Shown in pieces: positions 50,661-59,167 of a stretch of 59,167 nt of DNA (its first letter is position 1; each line of letters starts with the position of its first letter). The translations under genes were made by a program, and so were the position numbers. Below the pieces are notes generated by a model that saw only the letters and a program-made list of their open reading frames with translations, ran no database searches and was not told the origin of the DNA. Origin of the DNA: Candidatus Hydrogenedentota bacterium (GTDB lineage: Bacteria; UBA8481; J006); the NCBI GenBank assembly GCA_003697085.1, contig RFFU01000076.1:1-59167 (forward strand), read 5' to 3'.

Positions 50661-50677
50661 TGCAAGCATCGTGCCAA
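50661..50677 (-). promoter_or_regulatory. Sigma-54 promoter
   Basis: Minus strand: TTGGCACGATGCTTGCA matches the sigma-54 consensus exactly at TGGCAC (-24), N5 and TTGCA (-12). It faces the four pilin genes with about 240 nt between. The GAFTGA regulator of the window is a likely activator. Confidence 0.85.
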
Positions 50678-50735
50678 GAAGAAAAAGTGATAATTCCTCT
50701 AAAATGAGGCATTTATATAGGAACAGAGCTTTATG

Positions 50736-50745
50736 CAAACGTTTG
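50736..50745. promoter_or_regulatory. Palindrome CAAACGTTTG
   Basis: A perfect 10-bp palindrome with flanks TG and TG that resemble LacI-family operators. It is about 60 nt upstream of the -24 element, where an activator or repressor could bind. Confidence 0.35.
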
Positions 50746-50857
50746 TGTAAAAAATTTTTCCTCCGCAGGTACCGACCCGATCCGCTGTCCTTGCCCCGCA
50801 ATGCTCCTCGTCATCCTCTTGCGGTTCCCCCAACTCCCGCCCCTCCCATCCCCCGTG

Positions 50858-53614
<2,757 letters not shown>

Positions 53615-54020
53615 GTTCGACTCCTTCTCGAAAAATTCGGCGAAGCGTAACAAGCAAACGCCGCGCTTTCAAGGAGTTCGCAACGTAACGCAGGCATCCT
53701 GCCTTCTGGTAGCGGACGCGGGGTCTCCAACCTGAGGCCGAGGCTTGGCCGTTTTCGAGCTGGAGGTCGCGAAAAAGAGGGGCCAATTTGGGCGGAAGGG
53801 AGAGTTCCTCGGTGTGCTGGGTTTCCGAATTCTCCGACGAAAGATCGGAGAAATTGCTTGCCGCCACACCTTCAAACCATAGTTCTTACCTCCTCAAATT
53901 CATCGTTATTGCTCGGCGGGGTGTCTCGCATTTTCGCGGTGCACGCGACGAAAAAAAGACGGGGGTGTAGGCCCTAAAGTCCATTACGCGTTACGAAAAT
54001 TCAAACACTCCTCACCTTCT
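53615..54020. repeat. Gap with repeat fragments
   Basis: About 53690-53760 carries GCAGGCATCCTGCC, GGTAGCGGACGCGGGG and CTCCAACCTGAGG, modules of the dispersed family. I see no gene. Confidence 0.6.
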
Positions 54021-55286
54021 TCACCCCTTCGGACGAAAGAGTCCGAAAGCACTCGTGTACCCGTGAATGTAGGTGGTTCCTTGAATCGGCCCGATCTCAC
54101 CGTTCGCAAAGAATCCTCCCACCGGAATGTTTCCGAGTTTCTCCCGAAAAAGATCGGTATCGTGATTCGGCCGCCCGTAAAGATACATCCCCCGCCCGAG
54201 GCAGGAAAAGAGAAGCGCGCCGCGAACAGACTCCGAAAGGGGCAACGTCGTGTAATGGTCCAACAAGAGTTCGAGATCCTGCGCGGAGGTCTCGGCGTCG
54301 CGAAGGTGAAATTGCACGATCTGTCCCACCTTCACGACCGCTCCGATCATCAACGCACCACTCGAGGGATCCACTCCGACGAGATTGCGGACAAGAAAAT
54401 CCCCCGGCCCGTACTCCTCTTCATAGGGCCTGGAGAGCAGGCCCAAGAAGAGCGAATTGCGGAAGAGCTCCCGATCCCTTGGATCCAGAGTTTCAAATAT
54501 CTCTTGCAGGACCAAAAGCGCCGGACGTCCGTCCAACGTCCGAATGACGTTGTTTCCTCCCGCCGTTACCGTCATCGGTACCCCTATCGGTCGGCACCCC
54601 TGAGCCACAATGGCATCACACTCGATCTTTCCCTTCAAAACGGCCAAGACCGCTCCCTCCTGAAACACCTCCTCATCCCGAAAGAGAACATTGTACCCCG
54701 TCACCTGTCCCCCCGAAGCGATCCCGCCGATCTTGATGGAACTGGGAAAGGCGTAATCCAAGCCTTGAATCAAGCGTTCCGCATCGCAACTGTACGGATC
54801 GGCGAAAAGAATGAAATGCTCGACGTCCTCTTCTCCTTCATCCGCTTCCTCCCTCTCACTCCGCCCCTCGAATCTCGACTCGTCCTCTCCCTTCACAAGC
54901 GCCCGCCATTCCCGCGGGCTGCAATCCAGCCCGGGAAGTTCCTCGTTGCGGATCCGGATCACATCGACGGAAACGCCGGGCAGAGCGGCCGCCGTCAGCG
55001 AAACCCCCGGTCTGTGTTCGACTTCCTCTCCTCCCCCGATCACTCCCCCCGCGGAACACCCCACGATCCGCGTCCCCGGGAACTCCGCTGCGAGAAGGCG
55101 CGCGACATTCGTGTATCCCGCGCGGTGGTGTTCCGAAGCGAAGGCGATGACGAGATCAGGGGGGCGGCCCCGCAACCCCTCCCGTATGCTCACCGCCGCC
55201 GCCGAAAGAGCCTCCGTCAATTCCGGATCGTCCGAGACCGACGAGGCCCACGTCATCTCGTTCCCGCCGTCATACGCAATCTCCAC
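54021..55286 (-). CDS. FIST-domain sensory protein
   Basis: 421 residues with both FIST halves: an N-terminal FIST_N pattern (TWASSVSDDPELTEALSAAA, DLVIAFASEHH, IVGCSAGGVIGGG) and a FIST_C pattern (LLFSCLGRGMYLYGRPNHDTDLF, PVGGFFANGEIGPI). FIST domains are thought to bind small ligands such as amino acids. GTG 55286 has GAGAGG at 7-nt spacing, while ATG 55256 fits the domain start better. It starts 19 nt after fabH and is co-transcribed with it. No kinase or diguanylate cyclase domain is attached. Confidence 0.88.
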   Translation of the reverse strand: MEIAYDGGNEMTWASSVSDDPELTEALSAAAVSIREGLRGRPPDLVIAFASEHHRAGYTNVARLLAAEFPGTRIVGCSAGGVIGGGEEVEHRPGVSLTAAALPGVSVDVIRIRNEELPGLDCSPREWRALVKGEDESRFEGRSEREEADEGEEDVEHFILFADPYSCDAERLIQGLDYAFPSSIKIGGIASGGQVTGYNVLFRDEEVFQEGAVLAVLKGKIECDAIVAQGCRPIGVPMTVTAGGNNVIRTLDGRPALLVLQEIFETLDPRDRELFRNSLFLGLLSRPYEEEYGPGDFLVRNLVGVDPSSGALMIGAVVKVGQIVQFHLRDAETSAQDLELLLDHYTTLPLSESVRGALLFSCLGRGMYLYGRPNHDTDLFREKLGNIPVGGFFANGEIGPIQGTTYIHGYTSAFGLFRPKG

Positions 55287-55305
55287 CGGCCCGCCTCTCT
55301 CCTCC

Positions 55306-56295
55306 TCAGTACTCCAATAGGATCGCGCCCCACGTGAATCCGCTTCCGAAGCCGCACAGAAGCACCGTATCCCCTCGCTTCAATCGCCCGGATTCCCGCG
55401 CCTGACAGAGGGCGATGGGAATCGAGGCCGCCGAGGTGTTACCGACCCGCTCGATATTGTTAAAGACCTTCTCCTCGGACAGTCCCAATTCCCGGCTCAC
55501 CATCTGGTTGATCCGGAGGTTCGCTTGGTGAAAAACATAGAGGTCGATATCCTCGGTCGAGAGTCCGTTTTTTTCAAGAATTCTCCGCGTCGTCTCCACC
55601 ATTCGCGTCACGGCATGCTTGAAAACAAACCGCCCGTTCATCGTCGGATAAATCCGCTTCTCCTCAAACATCCGCGGGCTGATCAGTCCCGAGCGTGTTC
55701 CCGGACACTCCACCATCAACTCGCGCGCGTATTCCCCCTGCGCGAAAAGCATTGCGTCCTTGATACCCGCACCGTCATCACTTCCTTCGATCACCACGGC
55801 ACCGGCCCCGTCTCCGAAAAGCACGGCGACGTGGCGTCCGTCGTCGGAATAATCGAGACTCCGCGAGTGAACCTCCGCACCGACCAACAACACACACCGC
55901 GCCTTCCCCGATCGGATGAAAGCGTCGGCCACGTCGAGCCCGTAGAGGAATCCGGAACATTGATTGCGCACATCCAACGCCGCCATCGGTTCGATCCCGA
56001 GCCTCTCCTGGACCAATCCTCCGGAGCCAGGAAAGTAGTAATCCGGAGACAGCGTCGCGAAGATGATCCTGTCGATCTCTTCCGGTTTCCTTTCCGCATC
56101 CTCGAGGGCCCGCATCGCCGCGTAAAATCCGAGATCCGCCGTCGCTTCGTTTTCCGCCGCGTAGCGGCGCTCCCGAATTCCACTTCGCTGAACAATCCAC
56201 TCGTCGGAAGTGTTCATCATCTTCTCGAGGTCCGCGTTCGTTACGATGCGCTCCGGAAGATAATACCCCATTCCGGTAATCACACTCCGCTTCAT
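55306..56295 (-). CDS. fabH: 3-oxoacyl-ACP synthase III (FabH-like)
   Basis: Condenses acetyl-CoA or another acyl-CoA with malonyl-ACP to start fatty acid synthesis. 329 residues with the catalytic triad Cys113 (RNQCSGFLYG), His256 (FHQANLRI) and Asn286 (GNTSAASIP). No other fatty acid genes are in the window, so it could also be a paralogue used for a specialised lipid or signal; a divergent KAS III is possible. Confidence 0.9.
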   Translation of the reverse strand: MKRSVITGMGYYLPERIVTNADLEKMMNTSDEWIVQRSGIRERRYAAENEATADLGFYAAMRALEDAERKPEEIDRIIFATLSPDYYFPGSGGLVQERLGIEPMAALDVRNQCSGFLYGLDVADAFIRSGKARCVLLVGAEVHSRSLDYSDDGRHVAVLFGDGAGAVVIEGSDDGAGIKDAMLFAQGEYARELMVECPGTRSGLISPRMFEEKRIYPTMNGRFVFKHAVTRMVETTRRILEKNGLSTEDIDLYVFHQANLRINQMVSRELGLSEEKVFNNIERVGNTSAASIPIALCQARESGRLKRGDTVLLCGFGSGFTWGAILLEY

Positions 56296-56363
56296 CCCTT
56301 CCTTCTCCTTTCTCCGAACCGACGCCGCATCGCAAGCGAGAATTCAGCTTCCTCCGTCTTCCC

Positions 56364-56957
56364 TCACGGATACAATCGCGTTGCGCTCCAGCCTCGCCCC
56401 TCTTGATCGCGCCGAAAAATGATGCGATCGTTGAGCCGAAACACTCCCTCGCTCCAAAACTCGATCGTCTCCGGAACCACGCGATACCCGCTCCAGAACG
56501 GCGGACGAGGTACCTCACCAGTGCCGAACCGCCTCGCTGCTACCGCCACCCGCCTCAAAAGCGTAAAGCGACTCTTCAAGGGTTGGCTCTGTTCCGAGGC
56601 CCAGGCGCCGAGACGACTGACACGAGGCCGCGTCGCGAAATATTCATCGGCTTCCTTTTCGCTCACCGGCTCCGCCCGCCCACGAATCCTGACCTGCCTC
56701 CGGAAACGCTCCCAATAAATCGTCAAAGCCACCGCCGGGTTTCCCTCCATCTGCCTCGCCTTCGGCGAGTTTGTGTTCGTATAGAAGACGAATCCGCGCT
56801 CGTCAAATCCCTTCAACAAAACAAACCGTGCGTCCGGTCTCCCCTTTTCATCCACCGTGGAGAGACACATCGCCTCCGGAACCTCCCCCCGAGGATCCCG
56901 ACACGCCTCCTCGTACCATTCCCGAAATCGGTCGAACGGATCTTCCGCCACCCTCAC
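56364..56957 (-). CDS. pdxH: Pyridoxine/pyridoxamine 5'-phosphate oxidase
   Basis: FMN enzyme making pyridoxal 5'-phosphate. 197 residues: MCLSTVDEKGRPDARFVLLKG, FVFYTNTNSPKARQM, ALTIYWERFRRQVRIRGRAEPV and RPPFWSGYRVVPETIEFW. The start is GTG 56957; a second GTG is two codons downstream. Confidence 0.93.
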   Translation of the reverse strand: MRVAEDPFDRFREWYEEACRDPRGEVPEAMCLSTVDEKGRPDARFVLLKGFDERGFVFYTNTNSPKARQMEGNPAVALTIYWERFRRQVRIRGRAEPVSEKEADEYFATRPRVSRLGAWASEQSQPLKSRFTLLRRVAVAARRFGTGEVPRPPFWSGYRVVPETIEFWSEGVFRLNDRIIFRRDQEGRGWSATRLYP

Positions 56958-57129
56958 GCCGTCCCCCCTCTCCCCGCGCTCCCGAATAGCCGCGCCGGAT
57001 CTCTTCCACTTTCTTTTTCCGATCCCTCCTTTGCCCCTTCCGGGATCGGAGCGCGAACGTTATGCAACAATGAAGTCCAACCGCGGAAGCCGTCCTTGAC
57101 ATTCTCTCGCCCCCACCGTCGCCGCCCGT

Positions 57130-57957
57130 TCATTGACGAAGCCACTTTCCGGTCAAAAAGACGAAATACAGCGCTCCCGTCGCCAGGACACACCAGAAGC
57201 CAACACCGGCGAGATCGAGGAGGAGGGGAAGGTCTCCCCTCCCCAGCATCGAATGCCGAAAGGCGTCGATCATATGGAAGATGGGATTGAAAAGCGCCAC
57301 GTTCGCCCATCGTCCGGGAAGATGTTTCGCGGAAAAGAAAACACCTCCCAGAAAAACGAGGGGCAGGAGCAGAAAATGCTGAATTCGAGCGATCTCGTCG
57401 AAATCCTTCGCCTTGATCGCGACCACGGCTCCGAGCGAGGCGAAAGTCACTCCGATGACCATCGCCGTTCCGAGCGCTCCGAAGGGATGAACAAGACGAA
57501 CGGGAATGAAGACCAGGGAAGAGAGATACGTTGCAACGCCCACGATCAAACCGCGAAGCATTCCCGAGAGTGCGAACGCCGCCGCCAATTCTCCCGGACG
57601 CATCGGCACGACCAGAAGGTCCGAGATGGTCCCCTGGTACTTGGCGATGATGATCGTCGAACTCGAATTCTGAAACGAATTCTGGATCAAGCCCATCATC
57701 ACCAACCCCGGAACCAGAAACTCCATATAACTGATTCCGGGCCAACTCGAAGCGCGGCGACTGATCGCAACGCCGAAAACCGCCAGATAGAGACAGTTCG
57801 TGACTACCGGAGCCAGAACCGTTTGGTTGATGACTTTAAGGAAACGCCAGATCTCTTTCCACAAAAGAGTCAAGAAACCGCGCGGGATAAAACCGGCCAC
57901 CGGAACAGGCCGAAGATGCTCCGGGAGAGGAAGCGCCTGCCTCGCCGCTCCGTTCAC
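57130..57957 (-). CDS. ABC-2 type exporter permease
   Basis: 275 residues. About six membrane helices, e.g. FLVPGLVMMGLIQNSFQNS, ALSGMLRGLIVGVATYLSSLV, ALGTAMVIGVTFASLGAVVAI and the LLLPLVFLGGVFFSAKHLP element usual in ABC-2 permeases. Starts inside the ATPase gene (4-nt overlap); the pair is a two-gene exporter for an unknown substrate, perhaps a drug or polysaccharide. Confidence 0.9.
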   Translation of the reverse strand: MNGAARQALPLPEHLRPVPVAGFIPRGFLTLLWKEIWRFLKVINQTVLAPVVTNCLYLAVFGVAISRRASSWPGISYMEFLVPGLVMMGLIQNSFQNSSSTIIIAKYQGTISDLLVVPMRPGELAAAFALSGMLRGLIVGVATYLSSLVFIPVRLVHPFGALGTAMVIGVTFASLGAVVAIKAKDFDEIARIQHFLLLPLVFLGGVFFSAKHLPGRWANVALFNPIFHMIDAFRHSMLGRGDLPLLLDLAGVGFWCVLATGALYFVFLTGKWLRQ

Positions 57958-58868
57958 GCCGCTTCCCTCGTCAGTCTCAGAAAGATGTCCTCGAGATCGT
58001 CCGTGTGGACGCGGAGATCACGAACCCTCAAATCCGATCCGGCGATAATCTTGAGCACACGGCCCGCTTCTCCGGGCGCGTAGGAGAGATAAAGACGGCC
58101 GTTCGCGACGCGGGGGCGGTACGGAACCAGAATCTCGGGAATCGAATGCGGAAGATCCTCCAGGAACAACTCGATCACCCGATCTCGGCCCATCTTTTCG
58201 ACAAGCAAGTCGGTCTCATCCAACGCCAGAATATGCCCTTCCGAAAGAATGCAGGTTCGGTCCGATAATTCCTCCGCCTCTTCGAGGTAATGCGTGGTGA
58301 GAAGGATCGTCGTTCCGGACTCTTTCAAACGCCGAACCGTCTCCCATAACGACCTCCTCAACTCGACATCCACCCCCGCCGTCGGTTCGTCCAGAAGCAA
58401 TACCGTCGGTCGATGAACCAGGGCGCGGGCAATCAAAAGCCGGCGGCGCATTCCTCCGGAAAGTTGCCGCGCCTTCTCGTCTCCCTTCTCCGCTAAGGCG
58501 AACGTCCGCAATAACTCCTCACAATAGGCTTGATCCGGCGGTAGGCCGAAATACCCGCGCGTCAAACGGAGAATCTCGCGAGGCGTAAAGAACGGATCGA
58601 AGGCGATCTCCTGCGGGACATACCCGAGACGCCGCCTTATGTCGTAGGGATCACGATCCAGGTCGACTCCCTCCACAAAGACCTTTCCCGCGGTCTTCTC
58701 GACGATTCCCGAAAGAATTTGGATCAGGGTCGTCTTCCCGGCACCATTTGGTCCGAGCAAGGAGAAGATTTCACCGCGGTGGATTGAAAACGTGACGTTG
58801 TCCACCGCACGAGTTCCTTGCGCGTAAACCTTCGTGACTTCCCTGAATTCAACGGCCTCCGGTATCAT
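57954..58868 (-). CDS. ABC transporter ATPase
   Basis: 304 residues. Walker A GPNGAGKTTLIQ near 40, signature QLSGGMRRRLLIARAL near 135, Walker B VLLLDEPTAGVD near 155 and the His loop LLTTHYLEEAEELSDR near 185. The C-terminal 90 residues are the extension found in Drr/CcmA-like ATPases. Energises the adjacent ABC-2 permease. The Gly-Gly in the signature confirms an active site. Confidence 0.92.
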   Translation of the reverse strand: MIPEAVEFREVTKVYAQGTRAVDNVTFSIHRGEIFSLLGPNGAGKTTLIQILSGIVEKTAGKVFVEGVDLDRDPYDIRRRLGYVPQEIAFDPFFTPREILRLTRGYFGLPPDQAYCEELLRTFALAEKGDEKARQLSGGMRRRLLIARALVHRPTVLLLDEPTAGVDVELRRSLWETVRRLKESGTTILLTTHYLEEAEELSDRTCILSEGHILALDETDLLVEKMGRDRVIELFLEDLPHSIPEILVPYRPRVANGRLYLSYAPGEAGRVLKIIAGSDLRVRDLRVHTDDLEDIFLRLTREAA

Positions 58869-59167
58869 CGCCCTTCCATAATATCATCCTGGTTCTCCGA
58901 AGAAAGTTCTGAAGAGGGAAAAGCGCGCAGTTTGGATTTGTAGGTAGGTTTGGACAGTCGCAAACGCCTTGGAACGGGTTCACGAGCCGTTGGAGATTCC
59001 CAGGGATAGACCTTGAGGCGTATGCCTCGGCGCGGTAGGGCGGACGAGGGCATCCGCCCCTCCATTGCTTGTCCACCGATGGAGGCCCCGGCGTCCTCGC
59101 CGGGACGAGCACGGACGAGAACAAGCGCGGTAGCGTCTTTTTCCGCCCCTACTCCTGCCTTCGCCCC
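58869..59167. repeat. Terminal intergenic region with repeat
   Basis: No gene. GCGGTAGGGCGGACGAGGGC followed by ATCCGCCC and GATGGAGGCCCCGGCGTCC CGCCGGGAC-type hairpins at about 59028-59110 belongs to the same dispersed family. Confidence 0.55.

Larger units (their letters stand above)
50414..50857. other. Regulatory region of the minor pilin operon
   Basis: No gene. It holds the sigma-54 promoter (50661-50677), a perfect CAAACGTTTG palindrome (50736-50745) and a T/C-rich leader of about 240 nt before FimT. Confidence 0.65.

Noticed and set aside
54021-55337. Plus-strand frame of 424 residues opposite the FIST gene
   Set aside because: Shadow of a gene with clear FIST motifs on the minus strand.
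58005-58268. Plus-strand frame opposite the ABC ATPase
   Set aside because: Shadow frame with no domain.

Overview
The window is about 59 kb of roughly 58-60% G+C bacterial chromosome. It holds about 36 protein genes, two tRNA genes, one clear pseudogene and many short non-coding repeats. There is no rRNA, CRISPR array, prophage or intact insertion sequence. The gene content points to a diderm bacterium outside the well-studied phyla: three PorV/PorQ-type outer-membrane barrels, a FlgD-like secreted C-terminus, a Wzz/Wzc-like tyrosine kinase, a type IV pilus assembly set with sigma-54 control, and, unusually for a diderm, a full-length PolC-type replicative polymerase. Together these suggest a candidate phylum near or within the FCB group. 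The sequence alone does not fix the phylum.

Layout. Positions 1-18217 are read on the plus strand: coaD-pta-orf148; polC, a secreted beta-propeller, a gmd-like gene, porV and a small ORF, packed with overlapping ends; a remnant of a DUF4143-type ATPase in repeat-rich DNA; a three-gene cassette of a four-module ComEA, a stand-alone ComEC-type metallo-beta-lactamase protein and a two-module ComEA lipoprotein; a 67-residue orphan gene behind a strong promoter; and a Wzc-like kinase. From 18551 most genes are on the minus strand: an intact DUF4143 ATPase, a dNMP-kinase-like protein, a HAD phosphatase, a secreted pair, YtxH, a SAM hydrolase-like/PorV/tRNA-Arg unit, a PilR/PilS-like two-component pair, a PhnD-like lipoprotein, pilC-pilT-pilB-pilB, an AsmA-like protein, a PorV fused to lipoprotein-like domains, four minor pilin genes behind a near-perfect sigma-54 promoter, valS, a FIST protein, fabH, pdxH and an ABC-2 exporter. 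Plus-strand exceptions are a helical protein at 21.5 kb and tRNA-Gln with a multi-pass membrane protein at 25.7-27.1 kb.

How the parts may work together. The pilus motors (two PilB, one PilT), platform protein PilC, minor pilins and the sigma-54 regulator pair form a type IV pilus system. The ComEA/MBL/ComEA cassette looks like an envelope DNA-binding and processing unit that could act with such a pilus, as in natural transformation. No complete ComEC channel is in the window. The most unusual points are this cassette, the lamin-tail-like domains inserted in the PilX/GspK-like pilin, the PorV fusion, a barrel gene starting 8 nt after a tRNA, loss of expected catalytic residues in the Gmd-like and SAM-hydrolase-like proteins, and a PolC with a degraded PHP site.
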